Source of the DNA: Glaciimonas sp.
GTDB taxonomy: Bacteria > Pseudomonadota > Gammaproteobacteria > Burkholderiales > Burkholderiaceae_D
DNA length: 64,000 bases
Direction: 5' to 3'
Assembly (NCBI GenBank): GCA_012927625.1
Contig: JABBOV010000009.1
Location: forward strand, 1-64,000
This document shows positions 1 through 8,354 of this stretch, in pieces. Positions within the stretch are counted from its first letter, which is position 1, and the number at the start of each line of letters is the position of its first letter. Made by a program: the position numbers and the translations under genes. The notes under the pieces were generated by a model. The model saw nothing but the letters and a program-made list of their open reading frames with translations. It did not search any database and was not told the DNA's origin.

Positions 1-2
1 AC

Positions 3-146
3 AACTACGTGAAAATTTACAACCACAACATTCCACAACGCGCTTTAAAGCATCAAACGCCGATTCAGGCACTCAAGAAATGGCAGCAAGAAAAGCCTGA
101 TTTGTTCGTGAAACGCGTATATAACCAAGCGGGTCTTGACACATAG
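3..146 (+). mobile_element. IS481-type transposase, C-terminal end only
   Basis: An open frame enters from the left edge and gives 47 residues before TAG. It reads NYVKIYNHNIPQRAL, then TPIQALKKWQ, and ends VYNQAGLDT. This is the usual tail of the integrase-like (DDE) transposase of IS481-family elements: an YNxxxPQxAL motif, TPIQAL, and a VYNxxGLD end. The catalytic DDE part lies outside the window, so activity cannot be judged. About 75 bp past the stop lies a perfect 16-bp palindrome, which may mark the end of the element. Confidence 0.75.
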
Positions 147-219
147 CGAGCTCGGGTGCCGATGTCACCGACCGGGTCAGTAACCCAGCGAGTTCGAGCA
201 GTCCCCTAATTGGGCTGGT

Positions 220-235
220 TGTAACGTTCGTTACA
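220..235. promoter_or_regulatory. 16-bp perfect palindrome, possible operator or IS end
   Basis: The arms TGTAACG and CGTTACA flank a TT centre, and TTGACT follows one base later. The symmetry suits a dimeric repressor site. Its place 75 bp beyond a transposase stop, and its TGT/ACA ends, would equally suit the terminus of an insertion sequence. No -10 box at a proper distance from TTGACT is visible, so the promoter reading is weak. Confidence 0.3.
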
Positions 236-395
236 TTGACTCCAAAATTTTCTGGATATCTCCAGACATTCTCATTTAATTCCGATTCTTACAGACAGCA
301 TGCCTCGTCCCGGTGAAACTTCACTGGCGCATTGCGACGTAGATTGGGTCAGCAATCCTGGCGCGATCGGCTGCGGCGCAGCCTGCGCACGCGGG

Positions 396-466
396 ATACT
401 CTATTCTGTATTCTTAAAAGTTCATTAAAACAAAGCGGAGAATTGCTTATTTTTATGCATACACTC
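396..466 (-). repeat. dispersed 75-bp element, copy 1
   Basis: Read on the minus strand: GTGTAT, 20 nt, CCGCTT, 18 nt, AGAATAC, 8 nt, GTAT. It keeps the spacing of the other copies, with one substitution in each of several blocks. It lies 270 bp upstream of the EAL gene and antiparallel to it. Confidence 0.6.
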
Positions 467-735
467 TTTTTTCTCAAGGCAGCTTGAAGTGAGGTTGTTT
501 GGCGCTACGCTTGCCAAGCTTGGTATTTGGCAAATAAGACGGGTGAAATAATAGATTCACAATAGATTATGCGCAGTTCCAGTGGTAGCTGGGTCAACTG
601 GTAAAGCTGCAGGGGACTGGGTTGGAACAGCAACCGAACCGTAGTGCTGCGCGACAATATTGCTTATAATAAAAAATTAATTTATAAAAATATTTTGGCA
701 ACCATGGTCGGCCAACTTTTAACAGAAGGTTCCCA

Positions 736-1521
736 ATGCTTCCAACTAGCATATCTCTTACGAGTCAGTCAGCAGCAGACGCAGGCTGCAAAGAATGTAG
801 AAACCATGACGAACTCGGTTTCGATTTCGTGTTTGCCTACCAGCCTATCGTTGATCTGGCCACGCGCTCGGTCTATGCGCACGAAGCGCTGGTGCGAGGG
901 CCGAACGGTGAATCTGCCTATTCAATCCTATCGCAAGTAACGGATGCCAACCGCTATCGGTTCGATCAAGCCTGTCGAGTCCAGGCCATCCGTGGAGCAG
1001 CCGCGCTGGGGATGAAGGAATTATTGTCGATCAATTTCCTGCCGAATGCGGTATACCGGCCTGAAGCCTGCATCCGCAGCACCTTCGCAGCGGCGCAGCT
1101 GTATCAGTTTCCGATTGAGAAAATCATTTTCGAAGTAACCGAAGGCGAGCAGATATTGGACCGGCCGCATCTGGTCAACATCTTCCATGAATATAGGAAA
1201 TTCGGCTTTCGCACTGCGATCGACGACTTTGGTGCAGGATATGCGGGCTTGACTCTGTTGTCAGAATATCAGCCCGACATCATCAAGATTGATATGGAAC
1301 TGGTGCGTAACGTCGATACCAGCAAGCCGAAACAAGCCATCGTCAACGGCATTGTGTCGATGTGCGCCGCGCTGAACGTGCGAGTGCTGGCAGAAGGCAT
1401 TGAGACTACGGCCGAGCGCGACTTCCTGCACACTGCCGGCATCGATCTGATGCAGGGTTATCTATTTTGCAGACCAGCGTTGCAAGCCATCGGCATCGTC
1501 GAGCCATCGTCGTGGGCTTAA
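736..1521 (+). CDS. EAL-domain cyclic-di-GMP phosphodiesterase
   Basis: Predicted to hydrolyse cyclic-di-GMP to pGpG. It is a stand-alone EAL domain of 261 residues with only about 30 residues before the domain and no sensor or membrane segment. The catalytic set looks complete: E50-A51-L52 (EALVRG), N99 (INFLPN), E132 (FEVTE), D162-D163 (DDFGAG), K183 (IKID), E219 (AEGIET) and Q239 (QGYLF). The opening FAYQPIVD and the spacing resemble the EAL part of BLUF-EAL proteins such as YcgF, but no BLUF domain is present. The ATG at 736 is supported by AGAAGG nine bases upstream. A hairpin at 1581-1608 follows the gene. Active enzyme is an inference from residues only. Confidence 0.9.
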   Translation: MLPTSISLTSQSAADAGCKECRNHDELGFDFVFAYQPIVDLATRSVYAHEALVRGPNGESAYSILSQVTDANRYRFDQACRVQAIRGAAALGMKELLSINFLPNAVYRPEACIRSTFAAAQLYQFPIEKIIFEVTEGEQILDRPHLVNIFHEYRKFGFRTAIDDFGAGYAGLTLLSEYQPDIIKIDMELVRNVDTSKPKQAIVNGIVSMCAALNVRVLAEGIETTAERDFLHTAGIDLMQGYLFCRPALQAIGIVEPSSWA

Positions 1522-1876
1522 CAACCGACGTGACAACCATATTGACAGTGCGTGCTAGAAGCCGATTCAGTTCGTAATACGCACTGCGTACCCGATGCTA
1601 CGCAGTGCTCGACAACTACTCCCGTCATCCTGTCTAAGCTGAGGTTCAAGAGTACGGTGGCAATTCCTTTAAATGGCAAAATTACACTTATTCACTTGGT
1701 TGTGAAGTAGTACGCGCCATATTTCCGGTGACAGTCATGCCCAACCACAGTCCAGCGCACGCCACAAGTACCTGCCCTGAAGGCTGGCAGGTCAAGCCTT
1801 AGCATGGAAAGCTTGCTAAGTTTAGCTGTGACTTGGCGGCGCCGATGTTTTTGCCAGCGCCATTAATCCATAGAGT
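1522..1876. other. non-coding gap with hairpin
   Basis: No gene is seen between the convergent EAL and Crp/Fnr genes. A perfect 10-bp inverted repeat (GCACTGCGTA at 1581-1590, TACGCAGTGC at 1599-1608, loop of 8) lies 60 bp after the EAL stop. It has no T-tract, so it may act as an RNA-end stabiliser rather than a full intrinsic terminator. A second weak repeat (AAGGCT / AGCCTT) lies near 1780-1800. Confidence 0.55.
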
Positions 1877-2518
1877 TCATCGTTCTCTGAAAATATAATT
1901 TCGATGGATGGATTGACCTGGAATTACTTTTTTTCGCAAAATCCCCTTCTGTTTCAAAATAGAAATAGTTCTGGAAATAGTTTCTTTCGTCAGATCCGTA
2001 ATTTCCGAGATATCCTGACCTTTCGGCAATGCAAAACAGAAGTCTGCCTGTTCATCGCGCTGTGCCAACATCGCGATTAGCCGCATCACCCGGTCCATTG
2101 CGAGCCCGGATCTTAAAGCAACAACATCTGCAGTTCGACGTTCTGCTGCTGCCAGAATGCGCAAAAGAGAATCCCGGGACGCACTGGACGAACCCTCTGG
2201 CCAGGGTGCCAATTCGCAATCGGAAAGCGCAACGGCTAAAAATTCATAGCGGCCCATTAATAATGTCTCGGTACCAATTACGTCGCCTTCCACTGCTAGA
2301 TTTGCGAACAGCATCCCTCCATCATTCGCCATTCGATTTAGCCGAATAGATCCACTGATTACACGCCAGGAGATTCCAGATGCGCGAGCACAATATATCT
2401 GTTCGCCTTGATGAAAGGATCTGGTGCGACATGCCTCAAAGTGCTGCTGACAACGTTTGCGACTTGCGGAATAATGAAAGGGCGATATTTTTGCGTCTGT
2501 GAGGTCGTTACGCATCAT
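1877..2518 (-). CDS. Crp/Fnr-family transcriptional regulator
   Basis: A 213-residue regulator with an N-terminal cyclic-nucleotide-binding-type beta-roll (about residues 25-110, with VISGSIRLNRM and GDVIGTETLLMG) and a C-terminal winged helix (about 165-200, with DISEITDLTKETISRTISILKQKG), the typical Crp/Fnr recognition arrangement. Cysteines are present near the N-terminus (KRCQQHFEAC) but not in the FNR CxxC-type spacing, so an oxygen-sensing 4Fe-4S cluster is not supported. It faces away from the copper-receptor gene, which ends about 215 bp behind its start on the same strand. Two ATG codons in tandem begin the frame. The ligand and regulon are unknown. Confidence 0.85.
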   Translation of the reverse strand: MMRNDLTDAKISPFHYSASRKRCQQHFEACRTRSFHQGEQIYCARASGISWRVISGSIRLNRMANDGGMLFANLAVEGDVIGTETLLMGRYEFLAVALSDCELAPWPEGSSSASRDSLLRILAAAERRTADVVALRSGLAMDRVMRLIAMLAQRDEQADFCFALPKGQDISEITDLTKETISRTISILKQKGILRKKVIPGQSIHRNYIFRER

Positions 2519-2649
2519 GGTTCACCGACGACTTGTGTCGTGAAGCCGATACGGCCGCCACTGGGTTGAAACGAGGTATCCATTGCAATATTTTTTTCAT
2601 GTCAAATCCACCTTTTCTGATCATCTTGTCGGGGGGTTAACTCCGGCCT

Positions 2650-2686
2650 GCACCGAACGAAATGTCCAGTGCACGAAATTCGGTGC
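2650..2686. terminator. hairpin after the copper-receptor gene
   Basis: GCACCGAA at 2650-2657 pairs with TTCGGTGC at 2679-2686, and CCGG runs on both outer sides extend the stem. It lies about 45 bp after the stop of the minus-strand receptor gene. There is no clear T-tract, so this is a possible terminator or processing hairpin. Confidence 0.3.
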
Positions 2687-2732
2687 ACCGGCGATTTTGT
2701 CTTGATGCTTTGAACGCGCTGGATTACACGTC

Positions 2733-4937
2733 TTAGAACTTGACGTTCAGAGCGGTGTAGAGCGAGCGGCCCATGCCTGGAACAGGTGTTCCATAAGGAA
2801 CTCCCGTGCCCATGGTGCTTCCCTGACCGACGTATGCACCACCCAAAGGAAGCGCGTAGAACTTGTTCAAAGCGTTATCCACACCAACATCCACCCGGAC
2901 CTGCTTCCATTCGTAACTGCTACGCAGATTAAGCAAACTGTAGCCGGCGGTTTTAGCTTCATTCCGTACTGCCTGGACCTGGGTCTTGGCATCGACAAAT
3001 TTCATCTCGACGGTGTTGGTCCAGCGTCCCACGCGTTGCTCGATGGCCAGTTTCAGGTTTAACGGCATGATGTTGTACAGATTGTCGCCGGTCGTATTGT
3101 TTTTGCCATTGACGGTATTTAACACACCGGTGGCAGTGAAGTTGCCGTAAGTAGTATTCTTAGCCAAAAGGATGTAACCGGACACATCGACGCCATACAG
3201 ACGCGCCGTTTGATTGGAAAGGCTGAGGTTGACAAACCCATCGGTTCGCGCTGCGCATGTGGGGCAGGCGACTGCATCGATATAATTCTCAACATGTGTG
3301 TAAAACGGCGAAACCTTCAGTTCCCATGCTTCTTGGGCGGCATCATGCCAACTACCCGTGACACTTAGCGTGTGCGCAACTTCCGGCTTCAGGTCTGGAT
3401 TTCCAACATAGCCGTTGCCATCGCCGAACCAGTTGTTCATGTTCAACACCATTGTGCTTTTGGTGGACCAGGTGTAGCGCTCATACAGATTGGGCGAACG
3501 GGTTTTCATGGCATAGCCCGCCTCGAAGGTTCGGTTGGTGTCAAGCGTATAGCGGGCCAATGCTGTCAAATCAATATTATTGTCGGTGCGTTGGCGATCA
3601 AGCCCGTTGAAAGCCGTTGCAGTAGCTCCGTATGTCTTGGCGTTATAGCCCTGCACTGTTCCTGTATCCATTTTTACCGTAGCGCTGCGCACCCCAAACT
3701 GGGTCAGCCATTGCGGGCTCCAAACTGCTTCCCATTCGGCAAAGACATCGAAACGATCCCGCTGTCCATCGTTGATGTTCCAGAATGTATTCGGCGCCAT
3801 GCCACCGGTACCGGACACGTTCCACCAGTCGCTTAAACGATAGCGCTGATATTCGCCACCCAGCCTGAGCGTATCGCGCTCGGAAAGGGTGATATCTGCC
3901 TTGACCAGCGCGCCGGTGTTTTTCCCTTCGGTCTCCATCGGCATGCCGGGGGCGGTCATATAAGTAAATTGTTTGTCTTCGAGAAAATTCATCTTGTGGC
4001 GCGTATTTTCGTTATACACACGTGCTTCCAAAGTGCCCCACTGGTATTGGCCGAGATAGCGCAAATTGACTTGTTCGCTGTCATTGCCGGTCATGTCCAT
4101 GCGCTGGTTCGGAAAGCCCTGGTAAGGAATATGCTGCAGCCCCAGCTTCAACTCAAGTACGTGATTTTCATCGCGCAATGCGACTGCAACTGCCTGGTTC
4201 TCGGATTTGTAGCTTGAAGAACCTACTTCATCCCCCGCCAACCAGCCTCTGCCTTTTGCCGCAGGCCCTGCTGCCTTGAAGTCTTTTGCCGCCGTATAGT
4301 TACCGGCTTCAGTGGTGGAACCGGTATACATCACACTCAAATTTTCATTTGCGATCGTGGCCGAAAGATTGCCACCTTTGGCATTCCCATTGCTGCGATA
4401 AAAAGTGCCGGCTTGTCCTTTGAGCAAAATACCCTCACCCGGTTTGGCGAACTCCGGCGCAGCAGAATTGACCTGGATCGTGCCAGCAATGCTGTCGCCG
4501 CCGGCACTGACCGGGGTAATGCCGGCGAACACTTTAATGCTGCCGACATTGGTCGGATCGATATAGGAAAGCGGCGAATTCATGTGGTTGGCACAAGCCG
4601 AAATCAAGTCCATGCCGTCAACTTTGATGCGTATGCGGTCATCGGCCATGCCGTGGATCGCCGGCAGGCTGGATACGCCGCCCGCGCCATACAGGCTGAG
4701 GCCGGGAATGTCTCTCAGTAGACGCGCAGTATCGCTGCCGGCTGCACGCAGTGGCGCCAGAATCGCGGCGTCAAGACTGGCGTTATTCGGTTCCACAGTT
4801 CCGATCCTCGACGCGTTGACAACGACTGCAGGCAATACCTGCAAAGGTTCTGACGTCGAATTGCTTTGTGCAATGGCGGTTTGCCAGATCGCCGGCAAGG
4901 CAAGGGCGACAAGTGGAGTAAGGATGCGTTTTTTCAT
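2733..4937 (-). CDS. oprC: TonB-dependent copper receptor, OprC/NosA type
   Basis: Outer-membrane TonB-dependent receptor predicted to take up copper. The ATG at 4937 is chosen because AGGA lies nine bases upstream and a signal peptide follows directly (MKKRILTPLVALALPAIWQTAIAQ); an in-frame ATG 16 codons upstream is unlikely. The protein has 734 residues: plug domain (about 40-170, with DIPGLSLYG and AAPEFA) and a beta-barrel ending in an aromatic strand (LYTALNVKF). The copper-site pattern known for OprC is visible: CxxxM in the plug (C115-A-N-H-M119) and HxM in the barrel (H314-K-M316). Upstream, and on the same strand, is a DUF2946 protein, a usual partner of such receptors. Metal specificity is inferred from these motifs and context. 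Confidence 0.85.
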   Translation of the reverse strand: MKKRILTPLVALALPAIWQTAIAQSNSTSEPLQVLPAVVVNASRIGTVEPNNASLDAAILAPLRAAGSDTARLLRDIPGLSLYGAGGVSSLPAIHGMADDRIRIKVDGMDLISACANHMNSPLSYIDPTNVGSIKVFAGITPVSAGGDSIAGTIQVNSAAPEFAKPGEGILLKGQAGTFYRSNGNAKGGNLSATIANENLSVMYTGSTTEAGNYTAAKDFKAAGPAAKGRGWLAGDEVGSSSYKSENQAVAVALRDENHVLELKLGLQHIPYQGFPNQRMDMTGNDSEQVNLRYLGQYQWGTLEARVYNENTRHKMNFLEDKQFTYMTAPGMPMETEGKNTGALVKADITLSERDTLRLGGEYQRYRLSDWWNVSGTGGMAPNTFWNINDGQRDRFDVFAEWEAVWSPQWLTQFGVRSATVKMDTGTVQGYNAKTYGATATAFNGLDRQRTDNNIDLTALARYTLDTNRTFEAGYAMKTRSPNLYERYTWSTKSTMVLNMNNWFGDGNGYVGNPDLKPEVAHTLSVTGSWHDAAQEAWELKVSPFYTHVENYIDAVACPTCAARTDGFVNLSLSNQTARLYGVDVSGYILLAKNTTYGNFTATGVLNTVNGKNNTTGDNLYNIMPLNLKLAIEQRVGRWTNTVEMKFVDAKTQVQAVRNEAKTAGYSLLNLRSSYEWKQVRVDVGVDNALNKFYALPLGGAYVGQGSTMGTGVPYGTPVPGMGRSLYTALNVKF

Positions 4938-5016
4938 GTTGATTCCTGTTGCGATATGACATGGCGCCAGTTTTCCACCAGTCATCTGGTGGAAAATCAG
5001 CAGTATTTAAAGTCAA

Positions 5017-5439
5017 TCAGGAAACAACAGGTGGTGCGCGGGAATGGGCTACTGCCCAGGAAAATAGCGGTTGCGGGGATTGGTAATATAAAGGCGGCAG
5101 CAGGCCATGTTTGGTGGACACAGCAAAACGGATTGCTCCAGTCGGAAGCAGGGAGAAAGAGCCGCAGTGCGTCATGCAAAACGGACAATGGCCGGATGCA
5201 GCAAGGTCTTTTTTCTTGTCGCCATCCGGTTTCAAGGCTGACTCGATGGCTTTTTCTGCTGGCACCGCGAACAGTTGCGTGCCATTTGCAGTGCAGACTT
5301 CCGTCAAAAAGGATAATGTTCCCGATGGCGCTGCCATCGCGTACATGGCGTACGAAATGGATGGCGCGAGCGCATTGAGCAGTATCGCGAAGCACGCGAT
5401 CCATATCGTCAGTCGTCTCGGTTTGAACAAATTCGCCAT
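5017..5439 (-). CDS. DUF2946 family protein, copper-locus partner
   Basis: A 140-residue protein starting at MANLFKPRRLT, with one hydrophobic N-terminal segment (IWIACFAILLNALAPSISYAM) and a Cys-rich motif HCPFCMTHC near residue 90, followed by a Pro-rich tail. These are the marks of the DUF2946 family, whose genes commonly sit beside TonB copper receptors. It lies upstream of the receptor gene with about 80 bp between them, so the two probably form one unit. The role is unknown; metal binding by the HCPFC cluster is inferred. The start was chosen by the signal-like segment, and a TATAAT lies close upstream. Confidence 0.75.
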   Translation of the reverse strand: MANLFKPRRLTIWIACFAILLNALAPSISYAMYAMAAPSGTLSFLTEVCTANGTQLFAVPAEKAIESALKPDGDKKKDLAASGHCPFCMTHCGSFSLLPTGAIRFAVSTKHGLLPPLYYQSPQPLFSWAVAHSRAPPVVS

Positions 5440-5445
5440 AGTGGC

Positions 5446-5472
5446 ATTATAGCTACGTTTTGCATTGCAAAA
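5446..5472 (-). promoter_or_regulatory. promoter with palindromic operator for the copper locus
   Basis: On the minus strand a TATAAT (5446-5451) lies just before the DUF2946 start. Over its spacer and -35 side sits a perfect 7-bp inverted repeat around one base (TTTTGCA, T, TGCAAAA, 5458-5472). A repressor bound there would block RNA polymerase. No good -35 hexamer is visible. Copper or zinc control is a guess from the genes served. Confidence 0.4.
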
Positions 5473-5558
5473 ATGCCATTCACCATGGCAATTTTTTACA
5501 AGACCCGGCACCGAAAGTCGGGCATCATCGATGTTTACCATTCTCTGCGGCACTGCTT

Positions 5559-6500
5559 ATGTTGGTTGGTATTTTGTGCGCCCTGGGCGCTGGCCTGATG
5601 TGGGGCCTGGTTTTTGTAACCCCGGTACTGCTGCCGGATTATCCGGGCATCGTGCTGTCGTTCGGGCGCTATATTGCGTTTGGCTTGATTGCGCTGGTAC
5701 CGGCCTGGATCTGGCGCAGGCAAATCGCGACCCTGTCGCGGGCCGATTGGGGAGTTGCATTCCGGCTTTCGCTGGTGGGTAATTTACTGTATTACGCGAC
5801 TCTGGCCAGCGCGATTCAACTTTCCGGCGCGCCGTTGCCGACTTTGCTGATCGGCACTTTGCCGGTGGTCATTACGATTGTGTCCAATACCGCGCCGGGC
5901 CACGCTGCGGATGCAGTCGCCTGGCCTCGGCTGCTGCCGGCGCTGGCCGTAATTGCCACCGGTTTGCTGCTGGTGAACGCCAGTGAACTGGAACGGCTCG
6001 ACGACAGCCACACGCTGACGCAGTATTTGCAAGGTTGCGGGCTGGCGCTGCTGGCGTTGGCCGCCTGGACTTGGTATCCGATGAATAATGCGCGCTTCAT
6101 GAAAGCGCATCCGCAGATTCGTTCCTCCACTTGGGCCACGGCCCAGGGCCTGGCGATGTTGCCGGTAGTGCTACCGGGCTTTGTGCTGTATGGCGTGATT
6201 GCGCATGTCAGCGGCGGCAGTTACGCGTTCCCGCTGGGGCCGCGTCCGGCGCTGTTTATCGGCATGATGCTACTGATCGGCTTGTGCGCCTCTTGGCTGG
6301 GCACCATGTTGTGGAACCATGCCAGCCAGCGCCTGCCGACTTCGCTGGCCGGCCAGTTGATCGTGTTCGAAACGCTGTCGGCGCTGGCGTATGCATTTCT
6401 CTGGCGCGGCGAAATGCCATCCGTACAAGTGCTGGCAGGCATCGCGCTGCTGGTCGTTGGGGTAATATTGGCGATACGGACTTTCCGCCGCCCTGCTTGA
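5559..6500 (+). CDS. EamA/DMT-family transporter
   Basis: An inner-membrane protein of 313 residues with about ten hydrophobic segments, starting MLVGILCALGAGLMWG. This opening is typical of the EamA (drug/metabolite transporter) superfamily, and the two-fold repeat of five segments can be followed by eye (second half from about residue 155). The ATG at 5559 is preferred over upstream in-frame codons because the first membrane helix begins right after it, although no strong ribosome site is visible. Substrate is unknown; members export amino acids, nucleosides or other metabolites. It is divergent from the copper locus and followed after 17 bp by a lipoprotein gene. Confidence 0.8.
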   Translation: MLVGILCALGAGLMWGLVFVTPVLLPDYPGIVLSFGRYIAFGLIALVPAWIWRRQIATLSRADWGVAFRLSLVGNLLYYATLASAIQLSGAPLPTLLIGTLPVVITIVSNTAPGHAADAVAWPRLLPALAVIATGLLLVNASELERLDDSHTLTQYLQGCGLALLALAAWTWYPMNNARFMKAHPQIRSSTWATAQGLAMLPVVLPGFVLYGVIAHVSGGSYAFPLGPRPALFIGMMLLIGLCASWLGTMLWNHASQRLPTSLAGQLIVFETLSALAYAFLWRGEMPSVQVLAGIALLVVGVILAIRTFRRPA

Positions 6501-6517
6501 TCTACAACATTCAATTG

Positions 6518-7084
6518 ATGACTGCGTTTTCACTTTTCTTTCCGCTTTCCCCGTCCCTGCGTATCTTCCGCCGAACGCTCCCCATGTTACTGGCGGCTTG
6601 GTTCATGCTGGCCGCTTGCAGCCCGAGCCTGAACTGGCGTCAGGTGGAAGGCACCGATGCCCCGTTTGTAGTGTTGTTGCCGGCCAAACCGTCCACGCTA
6701 TCGCGTCCGATTGATCTCGACGGCCGGCAAGTCACGATGTCGATGACTGCAACCGAGGTCGACGGCGTCACTTTCGCAGTCGGCGTAATCGTCTTGCCGG
6801 ATGCCGCGCTGGCACCGAAGGCGCTGCAAGCGATGAAGCTGGCGCTGGTGCGCAATATCAACGGCAGCATCGAGAGCGAGCAAGCAACCAACACCAGTAG
6901 CAGCTTCGATATTGTCGCTATCGGGAACGTCGGCCGCAGTCAGGAATCAGTCCGGCTTCTGGCGCATTTCGCCGCCCGTGATCAGCGCGTTTATCAAGCC
7001 GTCATGATCGGCCCTGGCAGAGCAATCAGCGCCATGGGCGCTGATACAGCCGATACTTTTTTCACTTCTTTTAAACTGCACTAA
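6518..7084 (+). CDS. predicted lipoprotein, unknown function
   Basis: A 188-residue protein with a lipoprotein signal: a basic region (LRIFRR), a hydrophobic core (LPMLLAAWFM) and a lipobox LAAC around residue 36. The start at 6518 keeps the basic region; a later ATG at 6584 would leave no charged part. The mature part is soluble and probably periplasmic, with no motif I recognise. The stop is two bases before the LysE-family gene, so the two are likely co-transcribed. Confidence 0.7.
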   Translation: MTAFSLFFPLSPSLRIFRRTLPMLLAAWFMLAACSPSLNWRQVEGTDAPFVVLLPAKPSTLSRPIDLDGRQVTMSMTATEVDGVTFAVGVIVLPDAALAPKALQAMKLALVRNINGSIESEQATNTSSSFDIVAIGNVGRSQESVRLLAHFAARDQRVYQAVMIGPGRAISAMGADTADTFFTSFKLH

Positions 7085-7085
7085 T

Positions 7086-7748
7086 ATGACTTTCGCCACC
7101 TGGATCACGTTCTTTTTTGCCGCCTGTATCATCGCCATTTCTCCCGGTTCCGGCGCGGTGCTGTCGATGTCGCACGGCCTGTCGTACGGAGTTAAAAAGA
7201 CCAGCGCCACTATTTTTGGGTTGCAAGCCGGCTTGCTGCTGATTCTGCTGATTGCCGGGGCTGGCGTCGGCTCGATTTTGTTGGCATCCGAAGTCGCCTT
7301 CAATCTGGTCAAGACCATCGGCGCCTTGTATCTGGTGTATCTGGGTGTGAGCCAATGGCGCGCCAAAATAGTGGCGCGCCCAGAGACCGCGACCGATATT
7401 GTGCTGCCGCCAGATCTGCCGCACAGTGCAATGCCAACCTTGCGCCGCCGCTTCCTGACCGGATTTTTTACCAATGCAACCAACCCGAAAGGCATCATTT
7501 TCATGGTCGCCGTGTTGCCGCAGTTCATCTCGCAGCAAGCGCCGCTGCTGCCGCAATTACTGATTCTGGGCGTTACCATGTGTGCGATTGATTTGACGGT
7601 GATGCATAGTTACGCTTTTGCAGCTTCCGGGATGCAGCGGTTTTTTCGCGACCCGCGCATGGTCCGGCGGCAAAATCGCTTCTTTGGTGGCGTGCTGGTG
7701 GCGGTTGGCACCGCGCTATTTTTCGTCAAGCGCACACAGACTGCGTAA
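7086..7748 (+). CDS. LysE/RhtB-family amino-acid exporter
   Basis: A 220-residue inner-membrane protein with about six hydrophobic segments. The N-terminal SPGSGAVLSMSHGLSYGVK is the family signature region (PGP/SPG followed by a Gly-rich turn), and YLVYLGVSQWR in the third helix and FFTNATNPKG are also characteristic. Family members export amino acids such as lysine, threonine or homoserine lactone-like compounds; the substrate here is not predictable. The start follows the lipoprotein stop by one base. Copy 2 of the dispersed element begins two bases after its stop. Confidence 0.85.
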   Translation: MTFATWITFFFAACIIAISPGSGAVLSMSHGLSYGVKKTSATIFGLQAGLLLILLIAGAGVGSILLASEVAFNLVKTIGALYLVYLGVSQWRAKIVARPETATDIVLPPDLPHSAMPTLRRRFLTGFFTNATNPKGIIFMVAVLPQFISQQAPLLPQLLILGVTMCAIDLTVMHSYAFAASGMQRFFRDPRMVRRQNRFFGGVLVAVGTALFFVKRTQTA

Positions 7749-7750
7749 AA

Positions 7751-7825
7751 ATATATACACTATGCGGTATTTTTAATGTACGCACAGAAACAATGCGGTA
7801 ATGGCATCATAAATACATATACTCC
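7751..7825 (-). repeat. dispersed 75-bp element, copy 2
   Basis: Minus strand: GGAGTAT, 20 nt, CCGCAT, 18 nt, AAAAATAC, 8 nt, GTAT, a full match to the consensus. It lies 37 bp upstream of the asparaginase-like gene, antiparallel to it, and right after the LysE-family stop. Confidence 0.75.
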
Positions 7826-7862
7826 AACTATTATTAATATTGTCAGTTAATCGGGCCACCCC

Positions 7863-8348
7863 ATGACACTCCGCATTATTGCCAGCGGCGGTACTTTCGA
7901 CAAGCATTACGACGCCATTGCCGGCCAACTCGTCTTTGGCGCAAGCCATTTGCCGGCGGCTCTGCTGCGCAGCCGTATGACGCAAGCGCACACGCTCGAA
8001 GTACTGCCTCTACTGGATTCGCTGGACATGCAGGACGCCGACCGCCAACGCTTGCTGGCCAGTTGCCGGAAAGCGCCCGAAGCCGCGATTGTCATCATCC
8101 ACGGCACCGACACCATGCGCGAAAGTGCGGCAGTACTGGGCGCCGCCGCTCTCGACAAGACCGTAATTCTGACCGGTGCGATGATTCCCTACGAGATCGC
8201 CGGTTCCGACGCGTTGTTCAACCTCGGCTTTGCCATTGGCGTGGCGCAAACGCTGCCGGCCGGTGTTTATGTGGCGATGAATGGCCGCGTGTTCGATTGG
8301 GACAAGGTAAGCAAAAACCGCAGCGCCGGCGTTTTTGAGGTTTGTTGA
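7863..8348 (+). CDS. short asparaginase-like protein, N-domain only
   Basis: A 161-residue protein equivalent to the N-terminal domain of type I/II L-asparaginases. The two catalytic Thr regions are there: ASGGTFDK near residue 7-14 and IIHGTDTMRES near residue 78-88, plus a LTGAMIPYE segment. The C-terminal domain of normal asparaginases (about 330 residues) is absent, but short stand-alone versions of this size exist in proteobacteria, so it need not be a fragment. It ends with a clean stop six bases before the next gene. Amidohydrolase activity is plausible but unproven. Confidence 0.75.
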   Translation: MTLRIIASGGTFDKHYDAIAGQLVFGASHLPAALLRSRMTQAHTLEVLPLLDSLDMQDADRQRLLASCRKAPEAAIVIIHGTDTMRESAAVLGAAALDKTVILTGAMIPYEIAGSDALFNLGFAIGVAQTLPAGVYVAMNGRVFDWDKVSKNRSAGVFEVC

Positions 8349-8354
8349 AAAAAG

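Larger units (their letters stand above)
147..735. other. non-coding gap between transposase and EAL gene
   Basis: No convincing gene is seen in 589 bp. It holds a perfect palindrome at 220-235 (TGTAACG, TT, CGTTACA), one copy of the dispersed AT-rich element (396-466), and a low-GC stretch at 655-705 just upstream of the EAL gene. A search by eye for a cyclic-di-GMP (GEMM) riboswitch gave nothing. Confidence 0.6.

Noticed and set aside
480-735. Cyclic-di-GMP riboswitch before the EAL gene
   Set aside because: The conserved GEMM strands could not be found in either orientation.
6131-6517. Longer start for the lipoprotein gene
   Set aside because: It would overlap the EamA transporter in another frame; the lipoprotein signal begins only at 6518.
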